Below are positions 1-12,450 of a stretch of 64,000 nucleotides of DNA, piece after piece. A program made the translations under genes and the position numbers. Below the pieces are notes generated by a model. That model was not told the DNA's origin. It worked only from the letters and a program-made list of their open reading frames with translations, and did no database searches. Numbering within the stretch: the first letter of the stretch is position 1; the number at the start of each line of letters is the position of its first letter. Source of the stretch: Nocardioides limicola. Lineage in GTDB: Bacteria > Actinomycetota > Actinomycetes > Propionibacteriales > Nocardioidaceae. The DNA lies in the NCBI RefSeq assembly GCF_016827675.1, contig NZ_JAERJA010000002.1:1-64000 (forward strand), read 5' to 3'.

Positions 1-75
1 CTCCTCGGCGAGCCGAACCATGTCCGGCTCCCTCACCGCTGGCAACGTCGTACTCTCAGACTCGTGCTCGCTCAT
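1..75 (-). CDS. N-terminus of probable IS256-family transposase (partial, runs off window)
   Basis: Only 25 codons are visible, reading MSEHESESTTLPAVREPDMV and then RLAEE. The ATG at 75 has a good ribosome binding site (AAGGAG, 7-8 nt upstream). The short acidic start followed by a segment like (V)RLAEE(LV) resembles the first residues of actinobacterial IS256-type transposases, which usually continue with a Gly-Leu-Leu-rich stretch. A terminal-repeat-like sequence lies about 50 bp upstream. The identification rests on this context and a very short peptide, so it is tentative. It could be any gene with an acidic N-terminus. Confidence 0.45.
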   Translation of the reverse strand, partial: MSEHESESTTLPAVREPDMVRLAEE

Positions 76-120
76 GACGTGATGCTCCTTCGACCACGGA
101 CCCAGCCCGTGGCATCACGC

Positions 121-151
121 CGATGCGGTTACACAAAATTCCTGACAGACC
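121..151. repeat. Candidate terminal repeat of an IS256-type element
   Basis: Read on the minus strand this stretch contains CTGTCAGGAATTTTGTGTAA, an AT-rich island in otherwise GC-rich DNA. It sits just outside the transposase-like start at 75. IS256-family ends commonly carry a GGAATTTTGTGT-like motif, so this may be the outer end of that element. The partner end is outside the window, so no target-site duplication can be checked. Confidence 0.35.
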
Positions 152-196
152 CAGCCCGGCCAATCCATGAGTAGTGACAGCGAGCGAGAAGCTGGC

Positions 197-628
197 CTAC
201 TGAACCCGGATCCACCATCGGTGATTTCGTGAGCGGTGATTCTGATGGATCGTGGCGGGACTGGCTCGTGAGCGTGGCTGACCTGCCGGTCGGCTCCGGC
301 TCTCCACTTCGATGTCCTCGGTCGTGCCCGCTGGGGCTGGGTGGTCAGGTTGTTGCGGTGACCAGTGGTCCGGTGGCGAGGGGTGCAGGGATTGCCAGTT
401 TGGGGCCCAGGGCCAGTGGATCGGCAGATGCAGGTCGAGTCGGCGGGCGGTGGATGCGATCCGGCCGGGGACCTTGATGATCTTGCGACGCAGGGTGGCC
501 CACCTGGCCTTGGCCAGGTCGGCGGCGACTGCGGCGGCGCGAGCGATGTTGAACGAGATCACCGCCAGGGCGACCCAGGCGGCGTTGGCGGTGTACGACC
601 CGGACGGCAGGTGCGCCAGCGGCCCGTC
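197..628 (-). pseudogene. C-terminal remnant of IS1380-family transposase
   Basis: On the minus strand the frame reads GPLAHLPSGSYTANAAW, then an AVISFNIARAAA-like segment, VPGRIASTARRLDLHLP and HWPW. These are the hallmark motifs of the C-terminal part of IS1380-family DDE transposases. Only the last third is present: the catalytic residues and the N-terminal two thirds are missing. The transposase homology begins abruptly at about 628, exactly where cobalamin adenosyltransferase homology begins on the other strand. The open frame continues to 197 in a Pro/Arg/His-rich tail that may be the non-conserved C-terminus or IS flank. This is a dead fragment, not a mobile element. Confidence 0.75.
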
Positions 629-1022
629 CTTATCTACACCCGCACCGGCGACGCCGGGAGCACCCGCCTGGGCGGACATGAGCGAGACGGCCAAGACCGA
701 TCTCCGCCTCACGGCGTACGCCGACGTGGACGAGACGAATGCTCAGATCGGGGTGGCGGTGGCTACCGGCGCACTGGAGCCCGACGTGGTCACGGTGTTG
801 ACCCGGATCCAGAACGACCTCTTCGATGTCGGGGCCGACGTGTGCCGCCGTGCCGAGCGGTCGGCCTGGGCTGCGTACGCCGAGCACGCCGAGGTGATGA
901 ATCTGCTGGCGATCACCTACCTGAACCGGCTCTCGGATCTGCTCTTCATCCTGGCCAGGTATGCGAACCGCGAACAGGGCGACGTGCTGTGGGTGCCGGG
1001 CGGCGAGCGCGGCGAGTCGTAA
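629..1022 (+). pseudogene. Broken PduO-type cob(I)alamin adenosyltransferase
   Basis: PduO/MMAB-type enzymes transfer adenosyl from ATP to cob(I)alamin to make coenzyme B12. Homology starts at 629 in one frame (LIYTRTGDAGSTRLG, the ATP-binding N-terminal motif). It shifts frame at about 674-675, where GGCGGACATG replaces the expected GGCGACATG (one extra G). It then continues as DMSETAKTDLRLTAYADVDE and IQNDLFDVGADVC. At about 845 the sequence jumps directly to RRAERSAWAAY, so roughly 50-60 residues with the usual FILPGG region are missing. The end (YLNRLSDLLFILARYANRE, GDVLWVPGG) is intact. Start codon and promoter are replaced by the IS1380 remnant. With a lost start, a frameshift and an internal deletion, function is not expected. 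Confidence 0.85.
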
Positions 1023-1055
1023 CGCCCGCGTCACCTCACAGCGCCGGGTCTCTGC

Positions 1056-1061
1056 CAAACT
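1056..1061 (+). promoter_or_regulatory. -10 box (CAAACT) for leaderless permease mRNA
   Basis: CAAACT fits the actinobacterial xAnnnT -10 pattern. It ends 7 bp before the GTG at 1069, so transcription would start at or next to the start codon. There is no Shine-Dalgarno sequence. Inferred from spacing only. Confidence 0.4.
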
Positions 1062-1068
1062 ACGCCCC

Positions 1069-2364
1069 GTGGACCGCTTCTTCGGCATCAGCAATCAGGG
1101 ATCGTCGTACCGGGTCGAGACGGTGGCCGGCACCACCACGTTCCTGGCGATGGCCTACATCCTGTTCGTGAATCCGAGCATTCTCAGCGCCACCGGGATG
1201 GACCCCCAGGCGCTCTTCGTCGCCACCGCACTGGCGGCCGCTCTCGGCACCCTGCTGATGGGTCTGCTGGCGAACTACCCGATCGCGCTGGCGCCGGGGA
1301 TGGGCCTGAACGCGTTCTTCGCCTACACCGTGGTGCTGGGGATGGGGATCGAGTGGCAGACCGCACTGGTCGGCACCCTCGTCTCCGGGGCGCTGTTCCT
1401 GGTGCTGGCGCTGACCGGCTTGCGGCGGGTGATCATCGAGGCCATCCCGATGCATCTGAAGTTCGCCACCGCCTCGGGGATCGGGCTGTTCATCGCCTTC
1501 ATCGGGTTGCGCAACGCGGGCATCGTGGTGCCGGACGAGAACACCACGGTGGCGCTGGGCGACCTGTCCCAGCGAGGCACTCTGGTGGCGGTCGCCGGGT
1601 TGCTGATCACTGCCGTGCTGGTGATCCGGGGTGTCCGCGGGGGCGTCTTCTACGGTCTGGTCGCCACCGCGGTGGTGGCGGTGTTGGCCGGCGTCGCCTC
1701 GGTGCCCAGCGGCCTGGTGGCGCCGGTGCCGAGCCTGGCCCCCACCTTCGGAGCGGTCTTCGACGGGTTCGGCGGCTTCTTCACCACCCAGATGCTGGTC
1801 GTGGTGCTGACCATGCTGTTCGTCGACTTCTTCGACACCTCGGGCACCCTGATCGCGGTGGCCAACCAGGCCGATCTCCTCGAGGACGGCAAGTTGCCCC
1901 GGGCGAACCGTGCCCTGGCCGCGGACTCCACCGCGACGATGGTCGGTGCGGTGCTGGGCACCTCGACCACCACGTCCTACATCGAGTCATCCGCCGGGGT
2001 CAGCGCCGGTGGCCGGACCGGCTTCACCTCGGTGGTGACGGCCGGCTGGTTCCTGCTCGCACTCTTCTTCTCACCGCTGCTGGACGTGGTCACCGCCGAA
2101 GTGACCGCGCCCGCGTTGATCATCGTCGGGGTGCTGATGGCCGCCTCCCTCGGCAAGATCGCCTGGACGGAGCTGGAGGTCGCGATCCCGGCGTTCGCCA
2201 CCGTCATCGCGATGCCGTTGACCTACTCGATCGCCACCGGCATCGCCTGCGGCCTGCTGCTGCACCCGATCGCCATGATCGCCAAGGGACGCAGGCGTGA
2301 GGTGCATTGGTTGAACTACCTGCTGCTCGCGGTCGTGCTGGCCTACTTCATCTGGCTGCACTGA
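1069..2364 (+). CDS. NCS2-family purine permease (AzgA/PbuG-like)
   Basis: The 431-residue integral membrane protein has about 12-13 hydrophobic segments. It begins VDRFFGISNQGSSYRVETVA and contains VAGTTTFLAMAYILFVNP, the opening signature of the AzgA-type branch of NCS2 nucleobase:proton symporters. The conserved SYIESSAGVSAGGRTG motif of that branch lies at about 1978-2022. Members import hypoxanthine, guanine or adenine; the exact substrate cannot be read here. The frame is open back to 961, but the upstream part is out-of-frame sequence from the adenosyltransferase pseudogene. The GTG at 1069 matches where the family starts and has a -10 box 7 bp upstream. Confidence 0.9.
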   Translation: MDRFFGISNQGSSYRVETVAGTTTFLAMAYILFVNPSILSATGMDPQALFVATALAAALGTLLMGLLANYPIALAPGMGLNAFFAYTVVLGMGIEWQTALVGTLVSGALFLVLALTGLRRVIIEAIPMHLKFATASGIGLFIAFIGLRNAGIVVPDENTTVALGDLSQRGTLVAVAGLLITAVLVIRGVRGGVFYGLVATAVVAVLAGVASVPSGLVAPVPSLAPTFGAVFDGFGGFFTTQMLVVVLTMLFVDFFDTSGTLIAVANQADLLEDGKLPRANRALAADSTATMVGAVLGTSTTTSYIESSAGVSAGGRTGFTSVVTAGWFLLALFFSPLLDVVTAEVTAPALIIVGVLMAASLGKIAWTELEVAIPAFATVIAMPLTYSIATGIACGLLLHPIAMIAKGRRREVHWLNYLLLAVVLAYFIWLH

Positions 2365-2502
2365 CGGTTCCGCGCAGGCCGCCAGTCGATCGGAGACGCG
2401 AAGGCCCACGCTGGCACGGCCGGCTCGACCACCGGCGCCGGCTGGCGCCTGTGGAGAGGATTCCCTGCCTGTCGCTCCGACCTGTCACCATGGGTGGCAC
2501 TC

Positions 2503-5500
2503 ATGAACATCCTCAACTCGCTCTCCGATGAGGCGCTGCGCCGGTTCTTCGACGCAGCCTCGCTGGCCCGTGGCCAGGACTACGCGGCCCGCGGCCGGGT
2601 GCTGCAACCCGAGATCAGTGAGCTCGGCGCGGAGAACCTCTCGGTCACCGCGCGGGTGAAGGGGACCGAGCCACTCCCCTACCACGTGCAGTTGTACGCC
2701 GAGATGCCCAGCGGTGAGCTGTGGCTCACCACCATGTGCAGCTGCCCGGTGCGGATCGCCTGCAAGCACGGGGCCGCACTCGCGGTGACGCTGGGCCAGT
2801 CGTTCGCACCCCAGCCGGCACCACCGCGGGAGGACTGGAAGGAGCGGCTCGAGCACCTGATCGGTGAACTCGCCGAGCAGAGCCACCCCGACGACGACCT
2901 GCCGCCGCTGGCCCTGGAGTTCAAACTGGGCCAACGGCGGCCCTACTACGGCAGCGACGAGCAGTACCGGGTGCACCTGAGACCACTGCGCCGCGGTGCC
3001 CGAGGCCAGTGGGTGAAGGGCGGAGCCGACTGGCGGGACCTCCCGCACCTGCCCCGCAGCCACGGTCACCCACGCGCCCAGGTCGCCGCGCTGCTGGCGC
3101 TGCACCGGGCGATGAACTCCCAGTTCCAGTACTACTCGGCCGAACCCCATCTGGAAGAGTTCGGCGGCCGGGTGGTCGACCTGCTCCGCGACGTCCGCGA
3201 CTCCGGCGTCGAGCTGTTGCCCCGTCGACCGCTGACCGAGCTACGGATCGTCGACGAGCCATTGCATCTGGCCACCGACCTGACCCGCACCGAGGACGGC
3301 ACCACGGTCCGGCTCGGCCTCGTCCACGAGGACCGGCTCTGGTCCGGCGACGACGTACTCGCCATCGGCGACCACTCGGTCGGACTGCTCAGCGACGGCG
3401 CACTCCGGATCGCCCGCCTCGACCGACCGGTCAGCGCAGCCACCATGCGGTTCCTGCTCAGCACCCCGACCGTCGACGTGCCCGCGGACGCGCACGACCG
3501 GCTCGACGAAGTGCTCGCGCCGATGACCCGGCTGGTCGAGCTCCGCTCCCCCGACGGCTCGGTGCCGCTCCCCGAGCCGATCACCCCGACTCTGCTGCTC
3601 ACCGTGACCTGGCACTCCTCCACCAAGGCCTCCCTGCGCTGGGAGTGGCGGTACGCCGGGCGACTGACCCGACTCACCTCCACCGACACCCTCGGGGGCC
3701 TGAGGGACCCGAACGCCGAACGGCGGATCAGCGACCAGGTGCCGATCGACCTGCTGCACCGCTCCACCGCCACCGACGGCGACGCCCTCGCGTTGGCCAT
3801 CCACGACCTGCCGACACTGCGGGAGATGCCCGGGATCGAGGTGGTCGAGGACGAGCGACCCGACTTCCGCGAGTCGACCGACGACCCCGAGATCGCCTTC
3901 GCCGTCGCCGAGGAGAGCTCCGGCACCGACTGGCTCGACCTCGCGGTCATCATCACCGTCGAGGGGGAGCCGATCCCGCTCCCCGACGTCCTCGCCGCCC
4001 TCACCCTCGATCTGGAGTACCTGGTCCTTCCCAGCGGCCTCTACCTGCGCACCGACCGACCTGAGTTCGCCCAGCTCCGGGACGTCGTCAAGGCGGCCGA
4101 GGAGCTCAAGGAGTCGGAGGGAGACGGCGTCAGCGTCGGCCGGCACGACCTCGGGGTGTGGGCGCAACTGGCCGAGCTCGGCATCGTGGACAGCCAGGCC
4201 GCCGAATGGGTACGACGCGCCCAGGCGCTGCGCGACCTCACCGACATCGACCGACCGGACCCGGTCGGGATCACCGCCGAGCTCCGCAGCTACCAACTCG
4301 AAGGCTTCTGGTGGCTCAGCTTCCTCATCCAGCACGGCCTGGGCGGCATCCTCGCCGACGACATGGGCCTGGGCAAGACGCTGCAGGTGCTCGCCGCGAT
4401 CGCGCACGCCACACACCACGGCGAACAGCGACCGTTCCTGGTGATAGCGCCGACCAGCGTGGTGACGGCCTGGGCGCACGAGTCGGCCCTGCACGCCCCG
4501 GGCCTGCGGGTGGCCGTGGCGACCCGCAAGTCCGACGACGTGGCCGCCCTGGCCGCCGACGCAGACGTCGTGGTCACCACCTATGCGCTGGCCCGACTGG
4601 CCGAGGAGCGCTACACCTGTCTGGAGTGGGCCGGTCTGATCCTCGACGAGGCCCAGCAGGTGAAGAACCACCAGTCCAAGACCTACGCGGCGATCCGCAA
4701 GATCGAGGCACCGTTCCGGCTGGCCGTGACCGGGACCCCGTTCGAGAACCGGCTGATGGAGCTGTGGGCGCTGCTGTCCCTGACCGTGCCCGGTCTCTAC
4801 CCGTGGCCGGCCAAGTTCAAGGAGCACGTGGCCCGGCCGGTGGAGAAGACCGGCGACGAGGCGGCGCTGCGGAGGTTCCGCCAGCGGATCCGCCCGTTCC
4901 TGCTCCGCCGCACCAAGGAACTCGTCGCCGACGAGCTGCCCCCGAAGCAGGAGCAGATCCTCGACGTCACCCTGTCCCCACGACACCGCAAGATCTACGA
5001 CACCCACCTGGCCAAGGAGCGCCAGAAGATCCTCGGACTCGTGGAGGACTTCGACCGCAACCGGGTGGCGATCTTCGCGGCACTCACCAAACTGCGTCAG
5101 CTCGCGCTGGACCCAGCGCTCGTCGACGCCGAGCACCACCGGGTCGGCTCAGCCAAGCTCGACGTGCTGGTCGACCATCTCGCCGAGATCACCGCGGAGG
5201 GCCACCAGGCGCTGGTGTTCAGCCAGTTCACCTCGTTCCTCGGCAGAGTCCGAGAGAGGCTCACCGCCGAGGGGGTGGCCACCACCTACCTGGACGGGGC
5301 CACCCGCGACCGCGGCGCGGTCATCGACCAGTTCCGACGCGGCGAGGCATCGGCGTTCCTGATCTCCCTCAAGGCCGGAGGGGTGGGTCTGACCCTGACC
5401 GAAGCCGACTACGTGTTCGTGCTGGATCCCTGGTGGAACCCCGCTGCCGAGGCCCAGGCTGTCGACCGCGCCCACCGCATCGGCCAGACCAAACACGTGC

Positions 5501-5655
5501 ACGTCTACCGCCTGCTCAGCACCGACACGATCGAAGAGAAGGTGATGGAGCTCAAGGACCGCAAGGCCGAGCTCTTCGCCCAGGTGATGGACGGCGACCA
5601 GGCGATGAGCACCGGCATCGACGCCGACGACATTCGCGGCCTCTTCTCCGACTGA
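2503..5655 (+). CDS. SWIM zinc-finger SNF2-family DEAD/DEAH helicase
   Basis: This large Swi2/Snf2 ATPase (1050 aa from the ATG at 2503; a GTG at 2494 is also possible) is built in the usual bacterial order. An N-terminal SWIM zinc finger is visible as CSCPVRIACKH at about residues 79-89. A long middle region follows. The RecA-like motor begins near residue 600: DDMGLGKT (Walker A), LDEAQQVKN (motif II, DEAQ), VTGTPFENRLMELWALLS (motif III), QALVFSQFTSF (motif IV), SLKAGGVGLTLT (motif V) and QAVDRAHRIGQTK (motif VI). Such proteins translocate on double-stranded DNA and are linked to repair or transcription recycling. The precise role is unknown. The gene faces DUF2550 convergently, 31 bp away. 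Confidence 0.93.
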   Translation: MNILNSLSDEALRRFFDAASLARGQDYAARGRVLQPEISELGAENLSVTARVKGTEPLPYHVQLYAEMPSGELWLTTMCSCPVRIACKHGAALAVTLGQSFAPQPAPPREDWKERLEHLIGELAEQSHPDDDLPPLALEFKLGQRRPYYGSDEQYRVHLRPLRRGARGQWVKGGADWRDLPHLPRSHGHPRAQVAALLALHRAMNSQFQYYSAEPHLEEFGGRVVDLLRDVRDSGVELLPRRPLTELRIVDEPLHLATDLTRTEDGTTVRLGLVHEDRLWSGDDVLAIGDHSVGLLSDGALRIARLDRPVSAATMRFLLSTPTVDVPADAHDRLDEVLAPMTRLVELRSPDGSVPLPEPITPTLLLTVTWHSSTKASLRWEWRYAGRLTRLTSTDTLGGLRDPNAERRISDQVPIDLLHRSTATDGDALALAIHDLPTLREMPGIEVVEDERPDFRESTDDPEIAFAVAEESSGTDWLDLAVIITVEGEPIPLPDVLAALTLDLEYLVLPSGLYLRTDRPEFAQLRDVVKAAEELKESEGDGVSVGRHDLGVWAQLAELGIVDSQAAEWVRRAQALRDLTDIDRPDPVGITAELRSYQLEGFWWLSFLIQHGLGGILADDMGLGKTLQVLAAIAHATHHGEQRPFLVIAPTSVVTAWAHESALHAPGLRVAVATRKSDDVAALAADADVVVTTYALARLAEERYTCLEWAGLILDEAQQVKNHQSKTYAAIRKIEAPFRLAVTGTPFENRLMELWALLSLTVPGLYPWPAKFKEHVARPVEKTGDEAALRRFRQRIRPFLLRRTKELVADELPPKQEQILDVTLSPRHRKIYDTHLAKERQKILGLVEDFDRNRVAIFAALTKLRQLALDPALVDAEHHRVGSAKLDVLVDHLAEITAEGHQALVFSQFTSFLGRVRERLTAEGVATTYLDGATRDRGAVIDQFRRGEASAFLISLKAGGVGLTLTEADYVFVLDPWWNPAAEAQAVDRAHRIGQTKHVHVYRLLSTDTIEEKVMELKDRKAELFAQVMDGDQAMSTGIDADDIRGLFSD

Positions 5656-5686
5656 ACCAGGCCGGTCGTCCGCGGCCGCCACCGCG

Positions 5687-6142
5687 TCAGCGCAGCGGCG
5701 CCTCGGTCCAGTTCGTGCCGGGAGGCCGGGCCTCCAGCCACGCCTGCAGGCCGAGCAGCGAGGAGCGGGTCAGCGCCAGCTCGACCGTCTCACCGGCGGT
5801 GGTGTGACACACGATCACCAGATGATCGGCGTACAGCGAGATCTGCTCACCGCCCACCCGCTCGCGGCGCCCCTGATAGATCAACTCCTTGCGCCCCCAG
5901 ACCTTGGTCGGTCGGGGGTTCGGGGAGAAGACCCGGAACCACTCCAACCGATCACCGTGGTAGCGACCCACGCCGAGCACCCAACCACGGCCTGCCTTGG
6001 AGGAACGGACCCGGTGACTCAACTCGAAGGTGCCACCGTGGCGGGCCAGCAGCCGGCGGCGCACCACCAGGGTGACGGCGTAGCAGACGCAGAGCAGCAG
6101 CACGACGGCGACTGCATCGAGCAGCCACGCCCACCACGGCAT
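5687..6142 (-). CDS. DUF2550 membrane protein
   Basis: The 151-residue protein has one N-terminal membrane helix (MPWWAWLLDAVAVVLLLCVC and following) and a basic linker (RRRLLARHGG). A soluble domain follows with RSSKAGRGWVLGVGRYHGDR and a C-terminal ALTRSSLLGLQAWLEA. This is the DUF2550 family, found in Actinobacteria directly downstream of atpC; its function is unknown. The frame extends upstream to 6226, but the ATG at 6142 is preceded by GAGGTGGGCG and puts the membrane helix at the N-terminus, as in the family. The preceding gap holds the ATP synthase operon terminator, so it is probably transcribed separately or by read-through. Confidence 0.88.
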   Translation of the reverse strand: MPWWAWLLDAVAVVLLLCVCYAVTLVVRRRLLARHGGTFELSHRVRSSKAGRGWVLGVGRYHGDRLEWFRVFSPNPRPTKVWGRKELIYQGRRERVGGEQISLYADHLVIVCHTTAGETVELALTRSSLLGLQAWLEARPPGTNWTEAPLR

Positions 6143-6234
6143 CGCCCACCTCGCATCGATCTCTCGGGTCGTGCGACGAAGACTAACCGCACCCGCCCCG
6201 GACGCGAACCCGGGCCTCCACTTCAACGCAGGAA

Positions 6235-6264
6235 GCGCCCGCCCGGATCGCTCCGGACGGGCGC
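6235..6264 (-). terminator. Strong hairpin ending the ATP synthase operon
   Basis: On the minus strand the RNA would form a 13-bp GC-rich stem (GCGCCCGUCCGGA paired with UCCGGGCGGGCGC, one G-U wobble). It is closed by a GCGA tetraloop of the GNRA class and followed by UUCC. It lies 30 bp after the atpC stop, where an operon terminator is expected. There is no long U tract, which is common in actinobacteria. Confidence 0.7.
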
Positions 6265-6293
6265 CTCCTCAGCGCTGCTTCAGGGGGTGAGAC

Positions 6294-6682
6294 TCAGCGG
6301 GCGCGCTCGACAGCGCGGATCCGAGCCTCGGCCTGGCGGACCGCGGCGGTCGCCTCGTCATCGTTCTCGCCGGCGGCGTGGGCCCGCTCCAGTTCGGCGC
6401 GAGCCTGCTCCAGGTCGATGTCGTGCGAGAGGTCCGCACGCTCGGCCAGGATCGACACCCGGTTCTCAGCCACCGACAGGAAGCCCGCGTCCACAGCTGC
6501 GACCAGGGTCTCCTCGTCGGGGGTCTGGATGTCGACCACGCCAGAGATCATCAGCGACAGCATCGGGGCGTGGTTGGGCAGGATGCCCACATCGCCTTCG
6601 ACGGTGCGCGCGATGACACGCTTCGCGTCCCCGGACCAGACCAGCCGGTCCGCGGCCACCAGTTCGACTCGAAGCGAAGCCA

Positions 6683-6683
<1 letters not shown>
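6294..6683 (-). CDS. atpC: ATP synthase F1 epsilon subunit
   Basis: The 129-residue epsilon subunit forms part of the central stalk and regulates ATPase activity. It begins MASLRVELVAADRLVWSG. It carries the conserved beta-sandwich motif GDVGILPNHAPML, then VDAGFLSVAENRVSILAE, then the C-terminal helical hairpin (EQARAELERAHAAGE). The ATG overlaps the atpD stop by one base (TGATG), so translation is coupled. It is the last gene of the operon and is followed by a strong hairpin. Confidence 0.97.
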
Positions 6684-8143
<1,460 letters not shown>

Positions 8144-8150
8144 TCACTCA

Positions 8151-9077
8151 CTATTCGCTGGCGGCATCGGCAAGCGCGTTCACGCCACCGACGATCTCGC
8201 TGATTTCCTGGGTGATGCCGGCCTGGCGGGCCTGGTTGGCGATTCGCGTGTACTTCTTGATGAGTTCTTCAGCGTTGTCCGTCGCGGACTTCATCGCCTT
8301 CTGACGGGAGGCCAGCTCGGAAGCGGCCGCCTGCAGCAGACAGAAGTAGATCCGGCTCTGCACGTACTTGGGCAGCAGCGCGTCGAGAACCTCCCCGGCG
8401 TTCGGCTCGAACTCGTACAGGGGCAGCACCTCGGACTTCTCCGGAGGCTCGGTGCCCTCGACGATCTCCAGCGGAACCAGTCGGATCGTGTTGGGCTCCT
8501 GACGAAGCATCGACACGAACCGGGTGTAGACCACGTGGACCTCGTCGACACCGGGAGGCACGCCGGCCTCGGACGGCGCCGGGTCGGTGTTCAGGAACGC
8601 CTGGATCAGCGTCGCCCCGATGTCTGCGGCCACGTCGTAGGTCGGCTGGTCGGAGAAGCCGGACCACACCTGCACCACCGGGCGCTGGCGGAACCTGTAG
8701 TACGCCTCGCCCTTGCGGCCGGAGATGTACAGGTCGACGTCCTTGCCCTCACCCCGAAGCTTCTCAACGAGGCTCTCGGCCTCCTTGAGAACGCTCGAGG
8801 AGTAGGCCCCGGCCAGACCACGGTCGCTGGTGATCACCAGCACCGCGGCCCGCGTCGGGTTCTCCACCTCGGTGGTCAGCGCGTGGTCTTCGTTGGAGTA
8901 CGTCGCCACCGCGGACACCGCCCGGGTCAACTCCCGGGAGTACGGCGCGGCGGCCTGCGCCCGCTGCTGCGCCTTGATGATGCGGGACGCAGCGATGAGC
9001 TCCATGGCGCGCGTGATCTTCTTCATCGACTCGGTCGACTTGATCCGCGCGCGGTACTCACGCAGCGATAGGGCCAT
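8151..9077 (-). CDS. atpG: ATP synthase F1 gamma subunit
   Basis: The rotary central-stalk subunit has 308 aa. It starts [20 protein letters not shown], the conserved N-terminal helix, with [13 protein letters not shown] right after. [16 protein letters not shown] matches the family's TSDRGLCG motif. The C-terminal helix contains [18 protein letters not shown], which sits inside the alpha-beta ring. The gap to atpA is 3 bp. Confidence 0.98.
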   Translation of the reverse strand: MALSLREYRARIKSTESMKKITRAMELIAASRIIKAQQRAQAAAPYSRELTRAVSAVATYSNEDHALTTEVENPTRAAVLVITSDRGLAGAYSSSVLKEAESLVEKLRGEGKDVDLYISGRKGEAYYRFRQRPVVQVWSGFSDQPTYDVAADIGATLIQAFLNTDPAPSEAGVPPGVDEVHVVYTRFVSMLRQEPNTIRLVPLEIVEGTEPPEKSEVLPLYEFEPNAGEVLDALLPKYVQSRIYFCLLQAAASELASRQKAMKSATDNAEELIKKYTRIANQARQAGITQEISEIVGGVNALADAASE

Positions 9078-9080
9078 GGG

Positions 9081-10724
<1,644 letters not shown>

Positions 10725-10781
10725 TTCCTCATCCTCACTTCTTGGGCCTGGTAATGAATGTCTTGGGTTGCCGGTGCCGGG

Positions 10782-11578
10782 TCAGCCGGCCAGTCGCCGT
10801 CGGGCGTCGTCGAGTCTGGTGGAGACGGTGCCATCGATGACATCGTCTCCGACCTCCACCTTGATGCCGCCGACCACTCGCGGGTCGACCACCACATTGA
10901 GGTGCATCTGCCGCCCGTACTGGCGCGAGAGCGCAACTGCCAGCCTCTCGCTGTCCGCCTCGGACAGCGGCGTGGACACCACCACCGTGGCGACCTGCTG
11001 GTCACGCACGTGGGCCGCCACCTTGCCGTAGGCCTCGAGCGCGGCGGTCACGGTGCGGTACGAGCCGGAGAGTGCCTGATCGATGAGCGCCAGGGTGGCC
11101 GCCAGCACCTTGTCCGACAGCAGCCCCTCCATCAGGCTCCGCTTGTCGGCGGCCGTCCGCGACGGATCGGCGAGCGCATCGCGCAGCTCCGGGTGCTCCT
11201 TGATCGCCTGGCCGACCGAGAACAGTTCGTCCGACAGACGCGCCGGGTCCGAGGCCGACCGGACGACTGAAACGACACCCAATTGCTCGAGGGAGTCGGC
11301 CAGGTCACGGGTTGCCGTCCACCGTCGGCCGACAGCGTCGGCGACCAGGTCGGCTACTGCTGGGGAGACCCGGCTGTCAAGGACCCCGTGCACCAGGGCC
11401 GTCTTCGCCTCGGTCGCGACGGAGAGGTCGGTCGCCACCCGCCGCAGCGCCGGTTCGGTCCGGAGCAGGCCGGCGACTCCGAAGAGTTCCGTCCCGATCT
11501 GGGCTGCGTCACCGGCGGCGAGCACCGAGGGAAGCCCCTCGGTGAGCACCTTCAGTGCCTCGGCGGATGCGCCACGCA

Positions 11579-11579
<1 letters not shown>
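10782..11579 (-). CDS. atpH: ATP synthase F1 delta subunit
   Basis: The 265-residue peripheral-stalk subunit connects F1 to the b subunit. It starts MRGASAEALKVLTEGLPSVL and ends with the OSCP-type C-terminus (VVVDPRVVGGIKVEVGDDVI, then DGTVSTRLDDARRRL). It is longer than the roughly 180-residue E. coli delta but typical for streptomycete- and nocardioid-type enzymes. It is a separate gene, unlike the mycobacterial b-delta fusion, which argues against a mycobacterial host. It overlaps the atpF stop by one base. Confidence 0.95.
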
Positions 11580-12366
<787 letters not shown>

Positions 12367-12450
12367 GGCTTTTCCTTTCGTCTGCGACGTGGACGTCACG
12401 TCGCGGTTGGCGAAACTTGCGGGTGTCGAGTTGTGGTTCTGGGAGTCGGA

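Noticed and set aside
3241..5139. Long minus-strand open frame (632 codons) opposite the SNF2 helicase gene
   Set aside because: Its composition follows the GC-rich third positions of the real gene and it has no recognisable domain. The plus-strand frame has complete SNF2 motifs.
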